Source: Sclerotiophoma versabilis (Eukaryota > Ascomycota > Dothideomycetes > Pleosporales > Didymellaceae). Taken from it: a DNA stretch of 64,000 bases. The stretch covers positions 1,116,001 through 1,180,000 of the forward strand of contig JAAROD010000044.1 in the NCBI GenBank assembly GCA_012274445.1, read 5' to 3'. This document shows positions 44,726 through 56,468 of this stretch, piece by piece. Both the position numbers and the translations under genes were made by a program. Under the pieces are notes generated by a model that saw nothing but the letters and a program-made list of their open reading frames with translations, searched no databases and was not told the origin of the DNA. How positions within the stretch are numbered: the stretch's first letter is position 1; every line of letters begins with the position of its first letter.

Positions 44726-46556
44726 ATGGCGGGCATGGCTCAACAACAAGCCAATTCTTACTTTGAAACCTCATACAAGGAGCACTCTTTGTACCCTACT
44801 AATCTTGTCTATCGTGCCTCCTATCGGAAAGTCCTTGAATCGTACAGGAACAGATTGGACCAAGCTTCACCGGATCTATTCTTCAACGAAGGGACGGCAG
44901 ATCAGCTCGATGTTCAATTTCGGGATTATAACGAAGCGCAGAAACGTAAGTCTGGTTCAATTGATACGCACACGATTCGAGCTGACGAAAGTCACAGGCT
45001 TTGATCAGGTACCTGCAAATCATATTCATAACCTTGCCAGTTTGAGAAGGTACCTGGGAGATGATTCCACTGCCACTATCGTAAGGCTTGTGAAGGAAGA
45101 CCCAAAATGTCGATACGTGTAAGTTTATACATCCTGTTTGATTAGTATTAGGACACAGCTAAACAGCTTTGCAGCCACATCTATTCCGATTTGAATCGTC
45201 TTCAATTGAAGATTTCACGGCCGATGATCAACCTTCTCTTGAGCTTTCATCAGGTTATGCCTAGCTACCTGGATTTCGTCTCGGTATTCGGTCTTCAACT
45301 TAATCAGCGTGAGGTACGCTTCAGTGGGTTCCATGAGCAGAGTACACTCTCAGTCTCTCCAGCAAAACGACCGGCAGTGCCCCAGCTTAACCGAAGTGGC
45401 CAAGGCTATCAGCTTTGCTACAATCTCAAGGCAATTGTCGACAAGGGGGAAAAGGTCAAAGACAGGTGGTCAATACGTCAAGCTGCCATACATCACCAAT
45501 TTGATGTTGAGAAAGGTACGGCGTTATGGATATGTACGGAAGGCAGGAAGAGTGAAGGCCTCTTCGACCGCATTCGAGATTTGACATCCGATCCAAGAAG
45601 GCCGGAGGACTGGAGCTATGGGACGAAAGAGGAAAGCATTAGATCAAGCCTCGCAACGCACTTGACATGTTGCCATTGGTCCGTCGAGGAATGGAGAACT
45701 TACATGGGTTGGTTGGAAGAGACTGTCCATAGAGAGGTGAGTAACGACGCTTTATGCAATACACACACATCCATGTCACTAACCACGGAAAACAGACCAA
45801 GGCAGCTATCGACGGCGACCGTGATCACAAACCAGATGTGGCTAGGAAAAACTACACATCAAGAGATCTTCAGCTTGTCCAAGGCTACGAGGACAAAGTC
45901 AGCGAAGTCATCATGATTCTCGAAGCCAACAACGAAGTCATGCAGTCGCTTAGCGGTTTCTATACCAACCTGCTAAAGAACGATGACCTCGACCCAGCGT
46001 TGAAGAGGCAGTGTGGGGAGGATGTTCGAGAATTTGCAGCGCAGATTGCGGACATGATGTACGATTCCAACATGCAGATTCGGAGAGCAAAGTTGCTGGT
46101 TAAGGTTACCGCGGATCGCAAAGCTCTGGTACGTACTATTCTAGAGACTTGCCAGGCTCCCAGATGCTAACACTAGCACAGATTTTACAACATCTTCAAG
46201 GGCAAGCCACAGAAGCAACTCTGAACTTGACTATCATGTCTTACAAGGAAGCCATCATCATGCGAATTATTACCATTGTAACGCTCATCTTTCTGCCTGC
46301 TACGTTTGTATCTGTAAGTCTGATCTCTGAAACTTGACTCTGCGACCTACTCACCAAGTGACAGACCTTCTTTAGCACCGACATCGTCAAGTACCAGGGT
46401 CAGGACGACAACGGAAGCTTTTCCAGATTGGCCATGTTCCGTTGGCTACAGGTGACGCTGCCACTGAGCGCGCTCACACTGGGAATCGGGTATGCATGGT
46501 ATGTTTACCAAACTAAGAAGTCGAAAAAGAAAGGTCTGTACGTCTTGCCTTATTGA
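44726..46556 (+). CDS. CorA-like transporter-domain protein, two TM
   Basis: Six exons, 44726-44945, 44998-45118, 45175-45736, 45796-46128, 46182-46313 and 46365-46556, giving 519 aa (ATG at 44735 is an alternative). The N-terminal 330 residues form the cytosolic domain of fungal CorA-like proteins (FDRIRDLTSDPRRPEDW, then CCHWSVEEWRTYMGWLEETV). A long helix follows (KVSEVIMILEANNEVMQSL to KLLVKVTADRKAL), the stalk of CorA folds. TM1 is IITIVTLIFLPATFVSTFF and TM2 is WLQVTLPLSALTLGIGYAW. The Gly-Met-Asn motif of true CorA channels is absent; the loop after TM1 reads STDIVKYQ. Mg2+ transport is therefore uncertain; many fungal members are of unknown role. The lysine-rich end KKSKKKG is cytosolic. 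Confidence 0.87.
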
Positions 46557-47258
46557 TAATGTTAGTGCGCGGCACGTCTTGAAAGTATTGTTTGTGGTCC
46601 AGCCCGTAGTTACCTTCAGATTAAGATACATGTTGAAATATGTTTTCATGTAAAATTACAAATGGCAGTGGTGCTGATGTCTTGTTGAGGTTGGTTCTGA
46701 TGATTTGATGTTTGCCTGGATGCTGTTCCCTGCAAATGACGCTAGGGGGCAGTGCAGGGAAGGGCCGAGGCGCAGGGCCCCGCAAAGCTTGGTCTTCCAC
46801 TCCAAGCCACCACCCCTCCAGTCTTGGTAGCAATGGGACGAGCGACGAAGCCACATTTAACTGTGTTCTGGGAGTATGACCATGCCCAGGAAGCGAGGAT
46901 CGTTCGCGCGCCTTCCAATCGTGATCGAGCGAGAACTGGGGAGAACATGGCTTGCAGCCACTGTCAGCTGCGCCCACCACCACCCGCGGCTGAAGGAGGC
47001 CAGCCATCAATATGCAGAGCCGCCAGCCTTGTCGCCTATGACTTGATCGGCTCCCTGCAGCGGTCCTTTAGCCAGTCCTTCATCTGACTTCTCAAGACCT
47101 GCTCAGGGACGCCGTCTCAAAACATCTTCTCCCTCACCTCTCTATTTCGCGATTCATGCATCGAGCCGCACGCGCGGCACACCCCCCCTAGACTGTACTT
47201 GTATACCGTATTTTCTGCTTTAGCGTTCCTTCGCTGCCCGTGCGACTCGCCTTGCACG
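46557..47258. other. Intergenic region
   Basis: 702 bp between two plus-strand genes. No gene or repeat seen; it should contain the promoter of the kinase-VWA gene. The region 47160-47200 carries a short C run. Confidence 0.5.
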
Positions 47259-50200
47259 ATGGAGCGCGTCGTTAGTAGGCGTACCACGTTCGTTCAGGCG
47301 CTTGCGGATTTCGAGTTGCTTGTTAAAGATTGCACCACGGTAGCAGTCGATGGACGAGCCTTTGTGCTTGTAGAGAAGCTACAGACTTGGATGCGTGCCA
47401 CGAATACCTCAAACAAGCTGGAAAACAGATTTGTCACGAACACCGACCTCCTCGCGCACGCTGCATACTTCGGCAAGAAAGACTTCCTTCCAGTCGAACC
47501 ATCGACGGTTGCCGACCGCGGCCCTGAATGCTGTATCCTCGTCTTCAGCATCCTTCTTGACCTAGGCCTCGGCCATCTGCTTCACTTCTTCTCCCGCGTC
47601 GGAGTACTCGACAGCCAGCTGCCAGTGCCCCTGTCCACACTAAAGAGGAACTTGAGCAGGGTCACCTTTGAAGAGGACAAGGACCACATTGCAGAACTTT
47701 TCGATCAGAGGCAATGGAAGTTCTGTCCAGCCTTCTTCAGCATGCATATGGATAAACAATTCTACGAGAATCGGATCATACCTGTATGTCGCACACAAGA
47801 CATCAATTCCGGAGGCACCGCAAATGTTACGCAGATTGTCGTTCAAGCAGAGTTCGTCGACCAAAAACTTCGGACGCTCCTTGAGGATGATGATCACGCG
47901 TTCTACAAGGACAAAGACTTTGGTCCTGTAAGTCTGCCCACACGCACGATGCATGCTGATTGCTGACATCATGCCTTTTGTCGCAGTGCTATCTCTTCGC
48001 ACTCAAAACTTTCACCGACGGTTTCTTCCAATACTTTGAGGACGAGAAACGAGCTTTCGACGGCTTACGCAAGGTTCCGGGCTTAATCAGACGTCTTGGA
48101 TGTTACAGCCACCGCTCGCCCGTAGCAGGTCCCCAGCAACACCCTTCAGCACAACGCACAACAACCATGAATATGCTGCTTGAATACGGCACATACGACT
48201 TGAGACTCATTTTCGGTCACCTAACACCTCCTGTGTTTCCAACAGAGACCATCGCCTTCTGGGAGAATCTGTTCGAAGTGGCTAATGCGGTATCTGGAAT
48301 TCACGAGTTCAAGCATGGAGGAAGTGATTTCAACGGGTATGTTACCATCAGCGACAGGGCCTTAAGAAACACTAACATAAAACAGGTGGCACGCCGACAT
48401 CAAGCCAGAAAATATCATCTTCGTGCGTGGCAAGTACAAACTTGCTGATCCAGGGTTTGCTTGCTTCAAGAAAAAGAAGGCTCAGGACAAAGACACCATC
48501 CCCCAAATTCGTCTTCATGGAGGTACAGACACATACGGCGCCCCGGAAGTATATCGGGCAAGCGCACACCAGACTATTGACGTTTGGTCCCTTGGATGCG
48601 TTTTCTCGATGGCTGCGACGTGGGTGGTCTTAGGCTACCAAGGCGTCTGTCAGTATCAGCTCGTACGCGAAAAGGCGTTGGAAACTCTGCTCGACTCGAT
48701 TGGTAATGACAACCATCCTCTCCTCCAGTTCCTTCGCGTTCCCGCCAGTGCAAAGCCAAAGAAGGTGGACTGTTTTCATAACGGTAACGAAGTTTTAAGA
48801 GAAGTCACGGGCTGGCATTCTTTGCTGCTAAACTCAGCCCGAAAGACTGATCCAATCACGGCGGAAGTCATCAAGTTGATCGGAAAGCACATGCTGGTTC
48901 AAAATCCCGAAAACCGCATCACGTCACGAGCCTTGTGTACGGAGTTGAAAGGACTCATTACTTCGGCAAAGAAGACTCTGGCCAAAACCCATGCAGAGGA
49001 ACCTCCGGACATCCGCACCCAAAGGCAGCATATGGAAGATCTTCTCAAGGGCATTGACAAAGATGCTGCACCTCAGGTCACTGAAGAACGACAGCCTACA
49101 CGTGCCTTGACCCCTCCCTTTGCTGCCGGCCTTCCCGTCAACCGAAGCGCGCTGAAAGCACACATAAGTAATTTGGCGCTCAAAAAAACGTCTCACAGAT
49201 TCGAGACGATCCCCGAGTCTCGGTCCGGTCCGGTCTCGCTGGGGAACTACTTGGGGCTGCCGATTGCAGTCGCCGACAATACAGCGCATAATAACGGTGT
49301 ATCCCAGCTCCCACGCACACCACCCGAACCCGAAATTTCGCCATTACAAGACAGGCGGAGAAGTTTAAAACAATCGACGCCCTGGCGACCGTCGCGACAA
49401 TCGACATTTGGTCAAACGACACGAAACGACACAGGAATCTCGTTACTCACACATCGACCGACCGGGTCAGTGCCTCAAGCTCGAGCTACGCAGAACGTCA
49501 TACAGGCGCGTGCGAGCATTGAGCGCGACAGGAAGCGCGCTCCGCTTGGTGTTCCGCTAGGAAAGAAGAAGCCGAACAAGGATGAATTCTTGAGCAAACA
49601 CTTCGTCAACCGAGATATTGTGAGCTTCGTACGAATCACGCGGTAAAACATGCGGCTGACCAGAATCGCAGAAATTCCTTGTCGATGACGCCGAGTCGAT
49701 GCACGACCACTGGGACGCAGCTACTTACCTCCTCGAGACGCTGGTACTAAAAGCACATGATCAAGATCCCGACGGACCAGATTTGGCCTTCACAAACGAT
49801 AAGAGGCCCAGAAAGGAGAAGAACGCGGCCGAGTTCCGTAAGGCTATGCAAGAAGTGCGGCCACGGCCGGACAGCGGCGTTCACACTAATATCAAGGTGG
49901 CAGTGGAACCGATCTTTGGCAACTACATCAGTGCTGCAAGACGCACTAATAACAAGCAGCTCGTAAGAGCGCTTACAGTGATTGTTCTGACAGATGGATT
50001 GTGGAAAGGAATGCACGATCCCGACGATATCATCACAGAGATCGTCTCGTTCCACAAGAAGCTCGAAACAGCCATGAACCACGACGTCAGACATCGCCAA
50101 GTGAGCATCCAGTTCATCCAGATGGGTGACGATGACGAAGCACGAGAAAGATTGAGACGTCTCGATGATGACACACCCTACCGTGGTATACCGTAAGTGC

Positions 50201-50506
50201 AAGCAGACTACTTTGGTTCACACCGAAACTGATAGTCCTAACAGTGACATCATCGACTACGAGAAGTTCACAATCGGCGGTGACATCGACAAGATGCTAC
50301 TTGGTAGCTTTGTAGAAGAGATGGATGCCAGGAACAGCGAAGACGAAGGTCTGTCTTCACCTGGCGATTCTCCGCCTTCACGACCGCCGGGACTGACATC
50401 CGCGAACGGCATGCCACTGCGTTCGATTGAGGAGGAACTGCACGATCGCCTGTCATCGCCTACAGTGCAGTTACATGAGATGCCAGACTCACGATCAACG
50501 GGTTAA
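47259..50506 (+). CDS. Protein kinase fused to a von Willebrand A-like domain
   Basis: Five exons, 47259-47927, 47987-48336, 48386-49619, 49672-50192 and 50245-50506, giving 1011 aa. Residues 1-180 are a helical N-terminal part of no known family. The kinase domain runs about 180-545. It has a Gly-rich loop (INSGGTANVTQI), the beta-3 lysine (YLFALKTF, about 230), the catalytic loop HADIKPEN (Asp 344) in place of HRD, DPG instead of DFG, and an APE-type segment (TYGAPEVYR). Catalytic residues are kept, so it may be active. A disordered basic linker covers about 560-745. The intron at 49620-49671 joins NRDI to KFLVDDAESMHDHW, the first strand and MIDAS-like corner of a VWA fold (752-920). The MIDAS is partly degenerate. 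The C-terminus is Ser/Pro-rich. Substrates are unknown. Confidence 0.85.
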
Positions 50507-51054
50507 TGGAGAGGATATGCATGTTCCGAACGCACAGCGCCAGTATGCGTTTACGACCAGTAATGATAGATAATGACGAGACTAGTGTCACTGAATGTAA
50601 CACAATGATGCACACATCAGCATCAACTGTTGCAAATTAATCACGCTGTTGTTCGACTGCTTCTGCCAGATGTATCTATATGAACATCGCATGTATCTTC
50701 TGCGTGTGCTGATACAGCAGCGATGCGCGCATCTTCACCGCTTAACGCGTCCCGACTCTCCGCTACCGCCGCACGATTTCCGCCTGCGAGTCTGCAAGTA
50801 TAAGGCTCAGCCCTGCCACATTAACCGGAACGCGAGAAGGCGGAAAGTGCAATGCAAGTGTAATTGTGACTTCGTAGCTATAATCAGGTAGCTTTCCTGT
50901 CTATCTCGATATGGTAACAGCGCCGTCGAGCCGTCAAGATTCCTCCCAAACGCCGCGCTATGCTATGCTTTAAACTGAACCGAGAGGTCTGCACGCAGAC
51001 CTGCTATCTATAAATACAATCACTCGACGCCTCTGTACAGCAACCACTTTAATG
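50507..51054. other. Convergent intergenic region
   Basis: 548 bp between the 3' ends of the kinase-VWA gene and the hybrid histidine kinase. No promoter is expected from the layout, and I see no further feature. Confidence 0.5.
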
Positions 51055-54000
51055 TCATGCCGCCACCGCAGCACGATCGGGGCCGCTCTCTGCTATGGCG
51101 CATTCCCCGTCCGCCGTCCAACTCTCCAAAAGCGCTGTCAACTTCGCAAAGCTCACTGGCTTCATGATGTACGAGTCTACACCAGCCGTATATGCCTCCT
51201 TCTGATCGCGCACACTTGCCAGTCCCGTCAGTGCAATGATAAGCGAATTGTGCGGCGTCTGTGAAAGCGGCAGTTGGCTGTTGTATTCCGCCTCGATCTC
51301 GCGGATCTGGCGCGTAGCTTCAAAGCCGTCCATGACGGGCATCGAGAGATCCATAAGTATGATGTCGGGTGCGGCGGAGGGGGAACTATGCAGGAGTGTG
51401 CGGAACGTGTTTACGGCTTGTAGACCGTCTGAGGCGCTGGAGATAGACGTGTAGCCCCGCTTTTTCATGCCGACTTGAAGTAGGCGTAGGTTGATCATGT
51501 TGTCGTCAACGAGGAGAACGCGGCGCGTGGGACATGAAAGGTTCGAGGGTGTGGCTGTGGTTGGCTTGGATACCACATTGAGAGCTTCGAGCACTGCTGC
51601 CGGCGCTGAAATAACTGGAGGATCGTTACATTGTTCTTCTTTGAGGCGAGATATTTCGTGCTTCGTTGCAGGAACCTGGTTAGAGACTGGTTTGATGGAG
51701 ATGCTGAGACTCAGAGTCGCAGCTGTGAGGCTATCAACTAATGGTTCTGTTGAGGCTTTTGTCACGCTGTTCCCTAAAGAGGCTGTCTTCTTCGGATGGG
51801 AGCGAGCTAGGCAAGCTTGTAGTGCTCGAGCAAGCTTATGCGGCCCGACAGGATGACGGATGTCTTCAACGCGCTTGCTAGCTCCAATATTCGAGGCCTG
51901 CACCGAGCCTGTACTACGGAGAACCAGCACCATAGTTCGGCAGTCAGGAGCAGAGAGCTGTGGAGAAAGTCGGATTAGAGCGTTGAGGGCAGCTTCCTCA
52001 ACGACAATGATTTCGGCTGTAGAGTCCACTCGCCATTGGCTCACTGGTTCCCCGGACCATGTGCTTAGATATGCTGCCAAAGTTTTGCGCAGAAGTCGAG
52101 ACGCTTCTTGTTGGTCATTCGTCACCTCTTCTTCTTTATGCCAGTGAACGGCAATTGATCGGCCACTTGCTTGGGCCCCAATCGTTCGCATGCTACCAAT
52201 AACATTAGTGAAACTGTTTTCAACCTCACAGGAGGCCAAGTTCTCAGCCAAATCGAATTTGGGGTCGAACGCTTGCTTCCTGGTCAAAGGAAATCTGACA
52301 GTAGCCTTGGTGCCAACACCAACTGTGGATTCAATATCGATGTGACCGCCGAGTGTGCCGACAAGAGACTTGACGAGGGACAATCCAAGCCCAATTCCAG
52401 GCGCTTGGTTTGATTCTTGGGCGAAAGGTGTGTAAAGTTTATCCTTTAGATACGCGGAAGATATGCCCTGACCTGAGTCTGTGACTGTCAAGATTCCATA
52501 TTCAATAGCATCCCCTTCAGCAATCTGAGTTTCAAGCTTAACATGGACAAATCCGGCTTTGGTATACTTGAGGGCATTGCCAACTAAGTTCATGACAATG
52601 CGCCTGAGCGATCCAGGCTCGCACCAGTATATCCAGTTCTGTTCCGAGATTTCAATGATAAGCTCTACATCAGGCCTGCGTGGAGAGCGTATTGTCAAAT
52701 CATTCAACACTTCATCGTGATGGTTTGAAACTCCCGAATCATGACGCAGTGCTCGGATTTGAGGATCATTGAAAGTATGGCCTGTTGCTACGCCTTCGAC
52801 AACTTCCTCGGTCAACACAGCAAGGTCAATGTTGCGGTGTGCGCTCAAATTTGTTTGAAGAGCCTCAGGGTTCTTCGGTTGGATGCCATCGGCCAGAGCT
52901 GGTATGGCACCGCCGGACTTGTTTTTCTCGAAGGCATTAATCTTGCTGTAGTCTAAAACCTGGTTTACGGTATCGAGTAGTGTTCTCGCACAACTTTCGG
53001 CGGTATTAATCAACGACTGTTGAAAAGTAGTACAGGTTGTGTCTTGCAGGAATTCACAAGAGGCCAAGATTCCGTGAAGAGGCGATCGAAGTTCGTGCGA
53101 GATCGACCCGATGAAGTCATTTTTCTGTTCTCTTGCCTTGGTATTCGCAAGTCTTAAGAGCTCCGTGTCGACGCAGTTACTGAACGTGATACAATTCAGG
53201 AACTCCAAGTGATGCGAAAAATTTCGGTACTCCGAACAGTTGTAGACGAAGCAAGCGGCTGATCGGCTTGTCGTCGAGTCCCATATTGGTATGAACATGA
53301 CTTGACGGGCTTGAGGGAAATGGGCGTGAAGGGCTGCAGAGCCTGCGGTGGATGCTTGTCGACGTCGTCTTGATCTGGGTCGGCCATCGGGTAGACTGTC
53401 ATTGTCGGAAGAGTCGGACAACGCTTGTCCTTGTTGATCGAACGTAAACATCCTTCCTCTTGGATGCCGCTTGATGATCTTCAGGAGCTCTTCAGGGGTA
53501 AAAGGAATGAATGCTGGTTGATTCGGTGATGTGCTGGCGGATCGATACGTATGTGCAAGGGTCTCAGTACTGCCCGTACGTTTCCACCTTGTCTCAGGAC
53601 TTGAAGGTCTGGTCTTGTTCCCAGTCGTGATAGCGCCGGGTCCACTGCTCTGCTGCTTGGATCGCAGCCGTTCTTGCAATTCCAAATTTCCGGCAGTTAC
53701 AGATTGACTTAGGCAGTCATCTCCCACGAACGGCTGTTGTGACGGAACAGCAGCTAATGATGTGTCAAGGAAAAGCACACCACCTCCGCCTTCTTCGATG
53801 TCCATTGCTTCTCGTAGTAGCTCTGCAGCTCGTGTGATAACTTCAATACGCTCAAAGCCATCAGCAGTACGCCTAGAGTCACCATCTGAGTCGGATCCCG
53901 TAATTTCGCTGTAATCGCTACGACGCCGCCTGGGCTTCGCATCCTCAGAGGCTGGATCGACATATGCTGATAAGCACTCGTTCATCCGGAAGGTACGTTG

Positions 54001-54687
54001 ACGATCCTTCTTGTCCCTGGACATTTCAAGGTGCTGGATTACATTGTCTGCCATGATACCAAGAAAGTCTTTCTCGTTGCGCGTGAGTGCCGGTCTTAGC
54101 TTACTGTTGAGAATGTAGATTGAGCCAATATTGATACCTCTGCTTGTACGCAAAGGCACACCGGCGTAGTACCTGAAATGTGGGGGTCCGGCTATAAAGT
54201 TGAGCTGGTTGAAGCGGACATCTTTACTTAGGTCAAGCACCTCGAAACAAGCTGGTCCACCTTCAGGAGGAGGTGGTGTCGAAATCGTGTGTTCACACAG
54301 TCTCCCAGCTTTTGGCACTCGGACGCACTGCGCAACATGTCAGCCGCGTTGTTCCATATGACTGATGAACCAGACAAGAAATGCACCTACCCCAGCCCAA
54401 ATCGCATCATCGGGATCGTCATGCTGTGCAGAATCATTTAGATGAACCGTCTTAGTACTTTCGGCGACGAAATATTGCGTCGCCTCGTCGATCAACGAGA
54501 TCATTGCACGCTCTGCGTTCAGCCTCCAAGCTACGAGTTGCGCATGTGCTGTCAAGACGGTGTCTATAGGGTCCGTCGCCACTGGCGGGCGAAAGTACTT
54601 GTAAAGTTCTCGTGCTCGTTCACGATCATCCGCGGTGTTTTGAGGCAACCTCTCGTAAGGGCGGCTCGTGATCGAGCAATCTGCCAT
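51055..54687 (-). CDS. Hybrid histidine kinase (GAF - HisKA - HATPase - REC)
   Basis: Two exons, 54687-54391 and 54327-51055, giving 1189 aa. The intron join restores DDAIWAGCVRVPKAGRLCEH, the standard GAF-region motif of this class. The GAF domain covers about 40-205. A disordered acidic and Arg-rich stretch follows, with RRRRSDY. The phosphoacceptor His lies in FIGSISHELRSPLHG (about 510). The ATPase has NLVGNALKYTKAG (N box, about 680), DSGQGIS and GIGLGLSLVK. The receiver has LVDDNMINLRLL, phospho-Asp in IILMDLSMPVMDG (about 1092), and the conserved Lys in YIMKPVSF. Signal should pass His to Asp and then to the Ypd1 phosphotransfer protein (known for the family). No TM segment is visible, so it is probably cytosolic. 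I do not assign a specific fungal HHK group. Confidence 0.94.
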
Positions 54688-56468
54688 TTTGGCAAGGTCG
54701 GTGTTGAAGCTGAACGTTCATTCCTTGGCAGGAAATCGAGGGATCCTCTTATTAACAGGCTTGCACTGTGGCCCTTGTCAATTCTCACTATTACGGACAA
54801 GCCGGCAACATCGGTTACGCGTTTTAGCACGGTTTAAGGGTCTCGAACAAGCCACACACACGTGGGAAGTCTTGGCAGGGTCAGTAGGTGCAGTCACTCA
54901 GAACAGAATCTGCGATGGCCAGTGATTGGCGAGGCAAGGCCATCTTTGCATCACTGCTGTCAATAAAGCAACGAAAAGGCCAAGAAATGCGCCGACGAAT
55001 AGACCAAAGGAACATCTCTCCAATGCCGACGAAAACTGCAGCTGGTTTTATCGGACCGAAGACAAGATAACGCCACTGACATACCTTGTTCTAGGCTCCA
55101 AATCGCTTCGACTTCAACGCCAAGAAGGATCTGGAAACGGCCCAGAAAACCCCACAAGAGATTTACATGCGGAGTTGCAGATCGCTGCTTTCCGATGTGT
55201 GCTGTCGTCATACCTAACTTCATCGAGTTTAGACCAATCCGGTACCACTTTGGGAAAGGCGTGATGCGATGCGCAAAGCGCCCATCGACAACATCCAACA
55301 TTATCCTACAATTGCCAGAGTGCTTCCCACTCCTCCTTTTTATCACATACTTCCGTATGCCCCACCCTGACGCAAAGTGTAGAGTAGTCTGGACATTCTT
55401 GTCTCTCTCTTCGTTGTCAGTCTATATCTCGCAGCAGCGTAGCGACGTTGACTCGAACCTGCTCTTTTTAGCTTCGCTAGATCGCACGCATAGAGCTCTC
55501 AAACCCGGGTTGGGTTCCTCGGGGCTGTCTACGATCGTAGTTTTTCGTGCTGATTGCTGTCCGTACGGTAGCGCTGATGTCGATGGCGATATCGATTTGC
55601 GGCTGCTTGCCATCCAGACGCATCTCATCGCCATCAGGTTTGTACAGGCTCTAAAACGGTTGACAAGTTCAGGCATGAATAGTAGGTTCTGATTCGAATA
55701 GGCATGACTGCTTGCAGAATTATTTGCCAGCACCGCAGTAGAGCAGATGCTCAGCAGCTTTTAGGCCGTTGTCGATTGCCGTGACTTCAGTGCTGTCCAC
55801 ATGGATGACCAGCTGCGGATATGGTCGCATGGGTACTTGTATCTTAGGCAGTCGAAGTGCCATTTGCGCCTAAGGGCCTTGTATGCCTCCTGGTGGACCA
55901 AAAACTTACGAGGGACAGCTGATCTGATTGTGCTCAAAGGACACTATTTATGTACGACCGATATGTGGCCCCTGCAACACTGATTGTCAAGCTGCTAACC
56001 AGTATTATTCCAGAACGATACCAGTCGTCCATACGAATGATAGGCCACGACAGTTGTCAATGTGCCAACCGATGTGTCAGAGTCCAACTTTTGGATGACG
56101 AGTTAGTGGATAGTGATTATTAGTGTGCCAAACACTTTGAGTCTAGCGGTCCGCAGGCCAGTGGGAGATGCAACATGCATCTTAAGTAAAACCTAGATGC
56201 TCAGCCCAAGGCATCCTTAATGGTGAGTTTCGTAGGATGAGATCTCGCGAGGAGCCTATCTTGGCTTGCACAGGTCTTGTGTCCGATCTTGGGCACACTG
56301 TGCCGGCAAAGTTGTCAGGAATCGACTTAACGCAGTTTCATCAGCAAGGAGCAGCTTAAAGAGGAAAGACCAGGTTGGGTGAGACTCGGCTAAAACGTGC
56401 AGGGTATATAGCTATGCTAAGAAAACAAACACCAGCTGAAAGCTTCTCCGTGTTATAAGAACGCATTT
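54688..56468. other. Long intergenic region (histidine kinase promoter)
   Basis: 1.8 kb, upstream of the histidine kinase and downstream of the ankyrin gene. ORFs up to 165 codons occur on both strands, but none has a protein-like pattern or plausible intron structure. No repeat seen. Confidence 0.5.

Noticed and set aside
55195..55692. Plus-strand ORF of 165 codons upstream of the histidine kinase
   Set aside because: Composition is unlike a protein, overlaps an equally long opposite-strand ORF, and lies in a long promoter region.
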